From: Paenibacillus abyssi
GTDB taxonomy: Bacteria > Bacillota > Bacilli > Paenibacillales > Paenibacillaceae
Length of the DNA stretch: 64,000 nt
Reading direction: 5' to 3'
Assembly: GCF_014640295.1 (NCBI RefSeq)
Contig: NZ_BMGR01000009.1
Span: 186,001 to 250,000 of the forward strand
The notes beneath the pieces were generated by a model, which did not search any database, was not told where the DNA came from, and saw only the letters and a program-made list of their open reading frames with translations. Positions 1 to 7,395 of this stretch are shown piece by piece; position 1 is the first letter of the stretch, and the number at the start of each line of letters is the position of its first letter. The translations under genes were made by a program, and so were the position numbers.

Positions 1-632
1 TTGTAGGCATCGTAATGCGAATCAAAAATCAATGCTTTGAGCGGTTGATCCGGATCGCCCTGCGGCGAAGGAACCTTGGCTACGACCTGCTCGAGTATTT
101 CTTTTATCCCGATCCCGGCTTTTGCGGATGCGTGAACCGCCTCACTTGCATCCAGGCCAATGACATCTTCAATCTCTTGTTTTACCCGTTCCGGCTCCGC
201 GCTTGGCAGATCGATCTTGTTGATCACCGGCAAAATTTCCAAATTGTTATCCAGCGCCAGGTAAACGTTGGCAAGCGTCTGCGCTTCGATCCCCTGTGCC
301 GCATCTACGACAAGCAGTGCGCCTTCACATGCCGCCAGGCTTCGCGATACTTCATACGTAAAGTCGACATGCCCAGGCGTATCAATCAAATTGAGAAGAT
401 ACTCTTCACCGTCATCCGCACGATAAGACAGCCTTACCGCCTGCAGCTTGATTGTGATGCCGCGTTCCCTCTCCAAATCCATTTGATCGAGCACCTGCTC
501 CTGCATCTCGCGGTTGGAGAGCGCGCCGGTATATTCCAGTATGCGGTCCGCAAGCGTGGATTTCCCATGGTCGATATGTGCAATGATTGAAAAATTACGA
601 ATTTTCTTTTGTCGGTCACGAACGTCTGTCAT
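1..632 (-). CDS. lepA: Elongation factor 4 (LepA), N-terminal 210 codons, runs off the left edge
   Basis: Translational GTPase that acts on the ribosome (back-translocase/EF4). Only about one third of the usual ~600 residues is present because the gene continues beyond base 1. Seen directly: start [10 protein letters not shown] at 632, the P-loop AHIDHGKST at residues 18-26, the switch II motif DTPGH at residues 84-88 and a downstream NKID guanine-specificity motif. These are diagnostic of LepA/EF-G-type GTPases, and the short N-terminus before the P-loop is LepA-like. It lies downstream of yqxA and spoIIP on the same strand, the same order as in Bacillus subtilis. The 88 bp between yqxA and lepA hold no clear hairpin terminator, so cotranscription is possible. 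Confidence 0.96.
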   Translation of the reverse strand, partial: MTDVRDRQKKIRNFSIIAHIDHGKSTLADRILEYTGALSNREMQEQVLDQMDLERERGITIKLQAVRLSYRADDGEEYLLNLIDTPGHVDFTYEVSRSLAACEGALLVVDAAQGIEAQTLANVYLALDNNLEILPVINKIDLPSAEPERVKQEIEDVIGLDASEAVHASAKAGIGIKEILEQVVAKVPSPQGDPDQPLKALIFDSHYDAY

Positions 633-720
633 GCCTAACCCCCACACCTGTCAATAATGCTAATCATTCCATTCATTATATCAGTATGAGGGTCGCCCAT
701 CAATCATTGATCGTCCATGA

Positions 721-1137
721 TTAATTCGTTACGGATTCAAACAGCGATACGACCAGCCGAATTCCACTGCTGGATAACGATTGCAGCAATCCTGCCGTTT
801 GTTCCGCGACACGGTTGACGGATGGCTCGCCGTGATATTCGCCGTAAATGCCGGGAAGCCTTTCTCTCATGTAGGGGTAGCGTTCTTCCTCATACTGCGG
901 GATCATATCCGGCATACCGCCCGGCACAGCCGCTTGAGGCTGAGCTGCAGGCAGCTGCCGATCGTCCATTGTCTGCGGCAGCTCCTGCGGCAGCAGCTCC
1001 GTTACCGATGCCGTCCGCTGACCTCCAACGGGACCATATACGGTTTCGATCCCCGTCGTTGCGACTTCAATGCCATATAAAAGCATAAACACCGTCACGC
1101 CGCCAAAGACTGCCCATTTCAACGAATCGCGCTTCAT
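721..1137 (-). CDS. yqxA: YqxA/DUF3679-like small membrane protein
   Basis: Protein of about 138 residues with one hydrophobic segment near residues 7-25 and a long polar, Pro/Gln-rich region behind it, so probably a single-pass membrane protein. Function unknown. Named from position: B. subtilis yqxA (DUF3679) lies between spoIIP and lepA, exactly as here; sequence identity to that family was not tested. The start at 1137 is chosen because AAAGGAGG lies 9 bases upstream. An alternative start at 1158 would overlap the spoIIP stop as ATGA but has a poorer ribosome binding site. The 3' half of spoIIP is therefore translationally adjacent, and the two genes are likely one transcript. Confidence 0.75.
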   Translation of the reverse strand: MKRDSLKWAVFGGVTVFMLLYGIEVATTGIETVYGPVGGQRTASVTELLPQELPQTMDDRQLPAAQPQAAVPGGMPDMIPQYEEERYPYMRERLPGIYGEYHGEPSVNRVAEQTAGLLQSLSSSGIRLVVSLFESVTN

Positions 1138-1154
1138 CGCCTTGCGCCTCCTTT

Positions 1155-2402
1155 TCATTGCTGAACCGCTCTCCCGTCCACTTTTTCCGCGTCCCAATAC
1201 ATTTCCGCAATCACTTCAGCCAAAGCATCCGCCGTCCGGTAGGATTCCTCGAGTGTATTATCCACTCCGCCCACCTCGATCAACACACTGTCCGGCGAAA
1301 GCGATTGATTGTATTCCCCGTTTCCGGTTGCCGCATCTTTGCCCCAGACTCCCCGTGATATGCCCGGATATTTCGCTTCCAGCGCTTCATGAATTTTAGT
1401 AGCGAATTTCTCGTTCTGCTTCCAATCCGGATTGCGGTGCCCGATAATAAAAAACACCTGCGCATAATCTTTGCCGCCGATCGTTGCGGTTGTATGTTTT
1501 CGACGCTGCGAATCGCGATGAAGGTCAAAGAAAAACTGCAGATCGTCGCTTTGCGCCATAGCTTCTTTCACGGTTTGCATCGTGTATTTATAGGAAAGCT
1601 CCCACCGGTAACCATCTATCGCTGTCGGGTAGTCGATTCCGGAATGCAGTGCGCCGACACCTTCCTCCTCCAGCTTTTTCGCCAATCGTTTGCCGACAAG
1701 CGTAATGTTTTTCTCGGATGAATTCGGATCGTTACCGGCTACCGGATACCATGATTCGCGGGGATGTGAATGATAGATAAATGCGATCTTCCGGTCACCT
1801 GTTGCCTGAGCCGGCGCTTTTCCTGTGTCCTGATCTGACGGTTCAGGCTCGGATATCGTATCATCCGGTTGTGCAGGCAGCACATTCTGATCGCTTGGCG
1901 GATCTTGATTCGGCTTGCCTCCCGGCTCGTCCTCCGGCGCTTGTGTGATGGGCAGCGGCGGATGATCCTTCGGACCCGTGCCCGTTCCCGTACCTGAGCC
2001 GCTTCGCAGCAGAAATGCCTCATCGGCCCGTAATCCTGGCAGTTCTCCCGCGACCAGACTTCTGGGGTCATTCGGATTAATATCCGTCAGTAAACGCATC
2101 AAAAACGCTGCGGTCTGCACTCCGTAATACGATCCGCTTGATGTCTGCCGGCCCTCAAAAGCGGGAATCTCCATTTCTAGCATATCCGCAAACAATCCGC
2201 TCGATACGGCCGCTGCAAAACCTTTCATAGAAGAAACGGGCGAGGCTGCCGTCTTCTTGTGAGCCATGCCTCCCAAACCAAGCAGCACAAAAAACAGCAT
2301 GGAGCAGATAGACAATATCGCAAAGGTCCGACCCGTTACCAACAGTTGACGTAAACGTTCGCTGTTCCCATTTCCATACAGGACGTCTGCCATTCTTCTC
2401 AT
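1155..2402 (-). CDS. spoIIP: Stage II sporulation protein P, septal peptidoglycan hydrolase
   Basis: SpoIIP is the amidase/endopeptidase of the SpoIID-SpoIIP-SpoIIM complex that thins septal peptidoglycan and drives engulfment of the forespore. The 415-residue product matches the family length (~400). A transmembrane anchor occupies roughly residues 26-46, followed by a Pro/Glu/Asp-rich linker and the catalytic domain from about residue 205 on. That domain contains IAFIYHSHPRESW, DLHRDSQRR and IIGHRNPDW; the histidines are the expected zinc/catalytic ligands. GGAGG lies 7 bases before the ATG at 2402, whereas the ATG at 2408 is only 1 base from it, so 2402 is preferred. It sits between gpr and yqxA as in B. 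subtilis. A sigma-E-like promoter lies just upstream. Confidence 0.95.
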   Translation of the reverse strand: MRRMADVLYGNGNSERLRQLLVTGRTFAILSICSMLFFVLLGLGGMAHKKTAASPVSSMKGFAAAVSSGLFADMLEMEIPAFEGRQTSSGSYYGVQTAAFLMRLLTDINPNDPRSLVAGELPGLRADEAFLLRSGSGTGTGTGPKDHPPLPITQAPEDEPGGKPNQDPPSDQNVLPAQPDDTISEPEPSDQDTGKAPAQATGDRKIAFIYHSHPRESWYPVAGNDPNSSEKNITLVGKRLAKKLEEEGVGALHSGIDYPTAIDGYRWELSYKYTMQTVKEAMAQSDDLQFFFDLHRDSQRRKHTTATIGGKDYAQVFFIIGHRNPDWKQNEKFATKIHEALEAKYPGISRGVWGKDAATGNGEYNQSLSPDSVLIEVGGVDNTLEESYRTADALAEVIAEMYWDAEKVDGRAVQQ

Positions 2403-2436
2403 GATCATTCCTCCAGGCTGATGAATGCTTTACTAT

Positions 2437-2466
2437 CATCCTATGAGAAAAGGTTGTTTAATAGAA
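2437..2466 (-). promoter_or_regulatory. Candidate sigma-E promoter for spoIIP
   Basis: On the minus strand TTCTATT is followed 13-14 bases later by CATAGGAT, resembling the sigma-E consensus (kmATATT / CATACAnT) with several mismatches. spoIIP is known to be a sigma-E gene in B. subtilis, which raises the prior. Read by eye only. Confidence 0.35.
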
Positions 2467-2507
2467 CAACTGAAGGAAAAGAAAGAATTATAGAGTGCTA
2501 GACGCAA

Positions 2508-2569
2508 ACAAAGCCCCGCAAACAGGGCTTCGTCAACCATATGAGGCCCCGAAGGTCATGGGCTTCGGG
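2508..2569 (-). terminator. Two hairpins between gpr and spoIIP
   Basis: Inverted repeats CCCGAAG/CTTCGGG (2548-2554 with 2563-2569) and AAGCCC/GGGCTT (2511-2516 with 2525-2530) lie in tandem just after the gpr stop. The second is followed on the minus strand by TTTGTTTG. They probably end or attenuate gpr transcription before spoIIP; the T-tract is weak. Confidence 0.55.
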
Positions 2570-2581
2570 CAGGTCAATTAC

Positions 2582-3583
2582 TTAATGGGTATAGGCTGCG
2601 ACATTATTCGTATCTACCGCATCATGCAGCGCAGCGTTCAAGCCGCTTGCGATAATATTGGCGATATCTTCGATGAACTGATCGACTTCCTTCGGCGTTA
2701 CAAGCAAGTCGTGACCGAGCGGATTCAGTACCTCGCGCACTAACTGCAGCCGTTCGTTATCATCGAGCGTATGGAGCATCCCCATAATCGGGCCCGCATT
2801 GTCGGTTTGTGTCTTGAAATGGCTAGAAAGCATTTCCAGACAATTATTAACAATCGTAGACGCATAGACTACGGTCGGAACCCCAATCGCAATAACCGGA
2901 ACGCCCATGATTTCCTCGGTCACGCCTTTTCGTTTATTGCCGATTCCTGACCCGGGATGAATGCCGGTATCGGCAATCTGAATCGTTGTGTTTACCCGCT
3001 CCAATGCTTTAGAGGCTAAGGCATCCACTGCAATGATCAAGTCAGGCTCGGATTGCTGCACGATGCCTTGTACGATTTCACTGGATTCGATGCCTGTCGT
3101 GCCAAGCACACCCGGAGCGACCGCGCTCACCGGACGATAACCCGGCGCCACATCATCAGGCATCAGCTCGAAAAAATGCCTTGTGATCATAACATTCTCC
3201 ACCACAAGCGGACCAAGCGCGTCGGGCGTTACATTCCAATTGCCTAACCCGACAATAAGCACTTTAGCCGATTTATTCATACCGATGCGCTTTAGAAATA
3301 ACTCGAACTCTTTGGCGAATTGGGTAGCTACCCGATCCTGCAGCCCGCTGTCCTGGCTTCGCAGCCCCGGAACCTCCAGCGTAACGTAATTACCAGGAAG
3401 CTTACCGATCGCATGCGAGCCCTGTTCATTCTCTACCGTCAGACGGGTGATCTTTATTCCATCGTCATTTATCGTTTCTGACGTTATTCCCGGGATCACG
3501 GAACCCGGAGTCTCGGCCATTTCTTTTGCTTCGAGCGCCAAATCGGTGCGTACCGAATAGTTGCGCAGATCTAAATCATTCAT
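2582..3583 (-). CDS. gpr: Germination protease GPR, degrades small acid-soluble spore proteins
   Basis: GPR is made in the forespore as a zymogen and degrades SASPs during germination to supply amino acids (peptidase family A25). The 333-residue product has the family length. It starts with a short propeptide ending near RTDLALEAKE (residues 12-21), the conserved zymogen-processing neighbourhood, and carries the family blocks VGLGNWNVTPDALGP, APGVLGTTGIE, DALASKALER and GIHPGSGIGNKR. These fit GPR throughout. A ribosome binding site (GAGAGGAGC) precedes the ATG. It is first in the gpr-spoIIP-yqxA-lepA series and is divergent from rpsT. A sigma-G-like promoter is seen upstream. Confidence 0.96.
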   Translation of the reverse strand: MNDLDLRNYSVRTDLALEAKEMAETPGSVIPGITSETINDDGIKITRLTVENEQGSHAIGKLPGNYVTLEVPGLRSQDSGLQDRVATQFAKEFELFLKRIGMNKSAKVLIVGLGNWNVTPDALGPLVVENVMITRHFFELMPDDVAPGYRPVSAVAPGVLGTTGIESSEIVQGIVQQSEPDLIIAVDALASKALERVNTTIQIADTGIHPGSGIGNKRKGVTEEIMGVPVIAIGVPTVVYASTIVNNCLEMLSSHFKTQTDNAGPIMGMLHTLDDNERLQLVREVLNPLGHDLLVTPKEVDQFIEDIANIIASGLNAALHDAVDTNNVAAYTH

Positions 3584-3617
3584 TGTGTACCTATGCTCCT
3601 CTCGCGCTTATTGACCT

Positions 3618-3646
3618 TAGTGTGCGCCAGCAGAATCGTTTTATGC
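3618..3646 (-). promoter_or_regulatory. Candidate sigma-G promoter for gpr
   Basis: On the minus strand GCATA (3646-3642) is separated by 17 bases from CACACTA (3624-3618). This is close to the forespore sigma-G consensus (GnATA, 17-18 bp, CATnnTA) with one -10 mismatch. B. subtilis gpr is forespore-controlled, so the match is expected. Confidence 0.45.
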
Positions 3647-3665
3647 GAATAACAGGCATCGGCTA

Positions 3666-3694
3666 TTGCATTTTGGAAAAACGCATGGTAATAT
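3666..3694 (+). promoter_or_regulatory. Sigma-A promoter of rpsT
   Basis: TTGCAT (3666-3671), 17-base spacer, TAATAT (3689-3694): a good housekeeping promoter placed about 55 bases before the rpsT start codon. Confidence 0.65.
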
Positions 3695-3751
3695 ATTTTA
3701 AGTTGTGTTGTCTAGACTTCTAGTTTGTTTCCTTAACAGGAGGTGAAAGCC

Positions 3752-4024
3752 ATGCCAAACATTAAATCCGCTATCAAACGCGTAAAAACTAGCGAAAAAC
3801 GTCGTGCTCTTAACGCTTCGCAAAAATCCGCGCTTCGTACGGCCGTTAAATCCGCTGATCAAGCTATCGCAGGAACTGACGCAGAAGCTGCAAAAGCAGC
3901 TCTGGTTGTTGCTACGAAAAAGCTGGATAAAGCAGTGACGAAAGGCCTGATTCATAAAAATGCGGCTGCCCGCAAAAAATCCCGTCTGGCGAAAAAGCTT
4001 AACGCTCTTTCGGCTCAAGGATAA
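3752..4024 (+). CDS. rpsT: 30S ribosomal protein S20
   Basis: S20 binds 16S rRNA early in 30S assembly. The 90-residue product [12 protein letters not shown]...LAKKLNAL is highly basic, helical and of family length. The start at 3752 is chosen because AGGAGGTG lies 6 bases upstream; the in-frame GTG at 3743 overlaps that ribosome binding site. It is a single-gene transcript: promoter at 3666-3694 and a strong terminator immediately behind. It is opposite in strand to gpr and holA on either side, the same arrangement as in B. subtilis. Confidence 0.98.
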   Translation: MPNIKSAIKRVKTSEKRRALNASQKSALRTAVKSADQAIAGTDAEAAKAALVVATKKLDKAVTKGLIHKNAAARKKSRLAKKLNALSAQG

Positions 4025-4046
4025 TTGCACTGAATTAATCACAAAT

Positions 4047-4090
4047 AAGTCCTGCAATCGTTCTTCATGAACGATCGCAGGACTTTTTTT
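4047..4090 (+). terminator. Rho-independent terminator of rpsT, bidirectional with holA
   Basis: Long hairpin AAGTCCTGC...ATCGTTC / GAACGAT...GCAGGACTT followed by a run of seven or more T on the plus strand. It lies between convergent rpsT and holA and could also stop holA transcripts. Confidence 0.92.
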
Positions 4091-4126
4091 GTCTTCCATA
4101 GTTTGACGACAATAACATTGATGCAG

Positions 4127-5149
4127 CTAGGAGCCTGTTGACAGAAGGAATAGCTCGACTCCAAGCGTTTTATCGATTTGGCCTGTTTTCATCTGAAAAT
4201 CAAGCTCAGCCAGCCGCGATAAATGAAGCGCCAGCTCGCGCTGCTCAAAGCGGCGCGCCTTCTCTGCTGCCAGCTTAACTGCATACGGATGCAGCCCCAG
4301 CTGCGCAGCCATCTGCTGATGTGAATATTGATGGCCTTCAAGCTCTTTGATTTGCAGCATGATGCGGATCTGTCTTGCCAACAATGCCGCAATCTTAATC
4401 GGCTCCTCTCGCCTGAGAAGCAGCGCTTTGTAGATATCGAGCGCGCGCCCGGTTTGCAGTGCGGTCATCGCATCTACGAGCGCAAATACATCCTCCTCGA
4501 CCGAAGACACCGTCAAAGCCTCCACAGCAGCCCGCTCCACCGTTCCCCCATCTCCGACAAACAGGCAAAGCTTGTCCACCTCCTGCGCCGCATTTTGCAA
4601 GCTGCGGCCGCAGCGAACCGCAATAAGCTCTGCCGCTGGCTCGGTCAGCACCCTTCCCTGGTCTGAGGCTCGCTTAATCATCCAGCGCAGCAGGTCGTTT
4701 CCTTCTAATTCTTGAAAAGAAAGCAGCGCATCCCTATCCTTTAATAGCTTGACGAGCTTGCGGCGTTCATCCAGCTTGTCGGCATGGACAATAAAGATGA
4801 TGGTACTCGTCTCGGATGGCATCTTTAAGTATTCCATTAAACGATCGGGCTGATGTTCGACTTTTCCGCCTTCCTTGCCGCCTGCTGCCAGCAGGGTCTG
4901 ATCGCGGATCACGATAATTTTGCGCGTTACAAAAAAAGGCATCGTCTCCGCTTCCAGAACCGCTTCATCAATCGGCGTCTCCGCAGTGTCGAATTTTACA
5001 ATGCCAAGCTCCCGTTCATCCTTTCCAAGCAGCTGCTCGGATATAAAAGAGACAAACTCCTGCATGCGGTAACGGTCTTTCCCGTATACGACATAAACCG
5101 GCCTGGCTTGTCCGGCTTTGATTTCTTTGGCTGCTGTCCGCAGGTCCAT
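4127..5149 (-). CDS. holA: DNA polymerase III subunit delta
   Basis: Delta subunit of the clamp loader, which opens the beta sliding clamp at the replication fork. The ~341-residue product has the family layout: an N-terminal AAA+-like domain opening with PVYVVYGKDRYRMQEF (about residues 17-32), a middle domain with LKDRDALLSFQELEGNDLLRW, and a C-terminal helical collar domain ending GQIDKTLGVELFLLS, the typical delta C-terminus. The start at 5149 (MDLRTAAKEIKAG) has AAGGGGG 7 bases upstream; a longer reading to 5182 lacks a ribosome binding site. Position between rpsT and the com genes matches B. subtilis yqeN. Confidence 0.95.
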   Translation of the reverse strand: MDLRTAAKEIKAGQARPVYVVYGKDRYRMQEFVSFISEQLLGKDERELGIVKFDTAETPIDEAVLEAETMPFFVTRKIIVIRDQTLLAAGGKEGGKVEHQPDRLMEYLKMPSETSTIIFIVHADKLDERRKLVKLLKDRDALLSFQELEGNDLLRWMIKRASDQGRVLTEPAAELIAVRCGRSLQNAAQEVDKLCLFVGDGGTVERAAVEALTVSSVEEDVFALVDAMTALQTGRALDIYKALLLRREEPIKIAALLARQIRIMLQIKELEGHQYSHQQMAAQLGLHPYAVKLAAEKARRFEQRELALHLSRLAELDFQMKTGQIDKTLGVELFLLSTGS

Positions 5150-5180
5150 GTCTGATCCCCCTTCAAGTTTCAGGCACAAC

Positions 5181-5213
5181 AAAGGGATGATGCCTGCCCG
5201 GCTTCATCCCTTT
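5181..5213 (-). terminator. Hairpin terminator candidate between the anti-sigma gene and holA
   Basis: AAAGGGATGA pairs with TCATCCCTTT over 10 bp with a 13-base loop. On the minus strand it is followed by a weak T-rich stretch (TTTGTTGT). It could separate the sigma operon from holA. Confidence 0.5.
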
Positions 5214-5375
5214 GTCCCTGAACATCTATATAAACATTCGGGAGGAGGCCCATGGTACCTCCTGCAAGAATGGTCATACGATTGTCAAGGCCTCTTGTCG
5301 ACTTCCTGATGCTGTATTATACGCAGGGTCAACCCGAAGTGTGCGGATACCTTTTTGTCATTTGCTTATTGCTGC

Positions 5376-6647
5376 TTATTGCTTGGTTTCAGCCGCTCTG
5401 TTGATGTCTACGAAGTAACGTTCAACCGCCTCATCTTGAACAATGACTTCATAAGATAAAAACCGGCTGTCTTCCGACCAGACGAGATTGACCACCTCGC
5501 CGTCCTTATTGCGGCTTTCAAATAAAAGAGCTCCTGTGGCGGCATCAAACACCTTCACTGTGTTATTCATAATAGCGGCGTTGTATGCTCCATCAGGCGA
5601 CATAACTTCTGAATCAGGGCCAGCTATCGATGCAATGCCGAACGATTGCTCCGGCTCCGAGGCAATGCCCATTTCCGGAACCTCTTGGGCCGATTCATCA
5701 GCTGCCATCTCCGGTTTATCAGGGATAGGCGCCTCTCTTTCCGGCTGCTTCTCTAGTTTGTTCGTTTCGTTTGTGTTTCTCGTTTTGTTCGTATTGTCCG
5801 ATGTCGGTTCAGTGACACTGTCGGAAGCCTCCCCATCCTTTTGACCCTCTTGCGGTGAGGATGGCGCCGGCGCTGGAGAAGCAGGAGCCGACGGACGCGC
5901 AGGCTGATTGCTCTTGGGCGGCGCTGCCGCTTCAGGCTGCACATCTTTCACGACAGGGTCGTTTGCGTCAGCTGCTGCATTGCCCGCTTGATCTGGTTCG
6001 CCATTGCTGTCCGGCGATACTGCAGCAGCATCGCCGGATACCGGCGGTTCAGGCGTTCCGTCCCTCGATTCATTTCCGGCTTGGTCGTTAACGCTGCTTC
6101 TCTCCGATAAGCTTTCTATCGCGCCGTTATCCGCTGCATTGCCCGTTTCAGCGCCACTGCTGGCCGCCGCTGAATGATCAGCGCCTGAGGAGTTATAGTT
6201 GGCAGAGAATAACATTGTGTTACTATTCGCTTCATCCGCATTGCGCATTCCCTGGGAATCAAATGTAACAATAAACAACCCGATTACTACGCCCGCAGCG
6301 ATGACGCCGCTTAGCGCGCGGAATGAAAACCGCTCTGTCCATCTTTGCTGACGGACCGGCGGGGTACGTCTAGGCACTGTATTAACAATAGCGTCATCTG
6401 CCGCTGTCTGTGCGGACTGCATGAGCTCGATCTGTTCAAGCCTTGGCATAATGGCGTCGACGAGACTGTAGCCCGGCGCGACTTTTGGCAGGTTATCTAA
6501 TTCGGAAGACAGCCTTTTCAACCGTTCGAACATAGCGGCACAGTCCGGGCAATGCCTTGTATGGTCCATTAAGCTTTCGGTTTCCCGCTCGTCGAGATCC
6601 CCGTCAAGCTGTCTTTGCATATATTCCATCACCTCTTGACAAGTCAT
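5376..6647 (-). CDS. Membrane-bound zinc-finger anti-sigma factor (RsiW-like N-terminus)
   Basis: Predicted anti-sigma factor holding the adjacent ECF sigma factor at the membrane. The N-terminal ZAS/zf-HC2 motif is visible: His29-x3-Cys33-x2-Cys36 with another Cys at position 3. One transmembrane helix spans about residues 111-129. Behind it is a ~200-residue low-complexity extracytoplasmic region rich in Ala, Pro, Asn, Ser and Glu. A folded C-terminal ~85 residues with SPDGAYNAAI, TVKVFDAATGALLFES and VWSEDSRFLSY read like two beta-propeller blades. The whole protein (423 residues) is about twice the length of B. subtilis RsiW. It overlaps the sigma gene by 4 bases (ATGA), implying coupled translation. 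Confidence 0.85.
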   Translation of the reverse strand: MTCQEVMEYMQRQLDGDLDERETESLMDHTRHCPDCAAMFERLKRLSSELDNLPKVAPGYSLVDAIMPRLEQIELMQSAQTAADDAIVNTVPRRTPPVRQQRWTERFSFRALSGVIAAGVVIGLFIVTFDSQGMRNADEANSNTMLFSANYNSSGADHSAAASSGAETGNAADNGAIESLSERSSVNDQAGNESRDGTPEPPVSGDAAAVSPDSNGEPDQAGNAAADANDPVVKDVQPEAAAPPKSNQPARPSAPASPAPAPSSPQEGQKDGEASDSVTEPTSDNTNKTRNTNETNKLEKQPEREAPIPDKPEMAADESAQEVPEMGIASEPEQSFGIASIAGPDSEVMSPDGAYNAAIMNNTVKVFDAATGALLFESRNKDGEVVNLVWSEDSRFLSYEVIVQDEAVERYFVDINRAAETKQ

Positions 6648-7192
6648 CCTCGGACACCACCTTTCTGATAATCTTGGAGTAACGATTGCAGCTGTTGTCT
6701 TGCACGAAATAAATAAGATTTCACTGTATTTAGAGGCAAATCAAGAGAGTCAGCGATCTCATTGTATGAGAAATCCTGCATGTACCGCAGCACAACGACC
6801 GCCCGTTGATGCTCGGGGAGCTTATCGATCGCCTCACGGATATCCTTGGCAGCATAGCTGGAGAGCACTTCATCTTCAACATTCTGCTTTTCCTTGAACA
6901 CCATTTCATGCTCATCGATCGATACAGTCGGCTTGTTGCGCCGGAATTTATCAATGCATATATTAGTGACAATACGTTGAACCCATGTTTTAAACATTGC
7001 TTTTTCTTCATAGGATCCGATTTTCGTGTAAATGCGTATCAACGCCTCTTGAGCGGCATCCATCGCGTCTTGTTCATTGTTTAGTATATAATAGGCTGTC
7101 CGGTATACATGATTTTCAATCTCACGCAGCAGGGTTATTAGAGCGTCGCGATCGCCCGATTGAGCGGCTCTTATGAGACCAGGCTCCACCAC
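6644..7192 (-). CDS. ECF RNA polymerase sigma factor, SigW-like
   Basis: Extracytoplasmic-function sigma factor of ~182 residues. Sigma-70 region 2 is seen in AYYILNNEQDAMDAAQEALIRIY and FKTWVQRIVTNICIDKFRR. Region 4, with a helix-turn-helix, is seen in LPEHQRAVVVLRYMQDFSYNEIADSL and LPLNTVKSYLFRARQQL. I place the start at a GTG (7192, or the next codon 7189) because AGGGGG lies 7 bases upstream; a longer reading to 7261 would begin inside a palindrome and has no ribosome binding site. The stop overlaps the anti-sigma start. ECF sigma genes commonly autoregulate, but no promoter is clear to the eye. Whether the regulon equals SigW is not known; the group assignment is inference. Confidence 0.9.
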   Translation of the reverse strand: MVEPGLIRAAQSGDRDALITLLREIENHVYRTAYYILNNEQDAMDAAQEALIRIYTKIGSYEEKAMFKTWVQRIVTNICIDKFRRNKPTVSIDEHEMVFKEKQNVEDEVLSSYAAKDIREAIDKLPEHQRAVVVLRYMQDFSYNEIADSLDLPLNTVKSYLFRARQQLQSLLQDYQKGGVRG

Positions 7193-7243
7193 GAAGGATC
7201 CCCCTCTCTTGCAACCTTTCAGACGGAAAGGCTGATTCAAATG

Positions 7244-7261
7244 TTGCAGCTTAAGCTGCAA
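7244..7261. promoter_or_regulatory. Perfect 18-bp palindrome upstream of the ECF sigma gene
   Basis: TTGCAGCTT/AAGCTGCAA is a perfect palindrome 52 bases upstream of the sigma start. A second small hairpin, CCTTTC/GAAAGG (7215-7231), sits between it and the ribosome binding site. The first could be a repressor operator, the second an mRNA element; both roles are inference. Confidence 0.5.
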
Positions 7262-7395
7262 TTATAAAGATTTAATAAATTTAATTCTATTTTCCTATCC
7301 TATGAGAGAAAATTTATAATTTCCCAACTTTAAGAATAGCAGATAAAGCAGGCTCCGTATACCTTCACTCTTTCCGGTCCCCACAACTTCCCTTA

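Noticed and set aside
5160-5243. 27-codon minus-strand frame with AGGAGG before its ATG, between the anti-sigma gene and holA
   Set aside because: Shine-Dalgarno is only 4 bases from ATG, the frame reads through the terminator hairpin at 5181-5213 and has no protein-like character.
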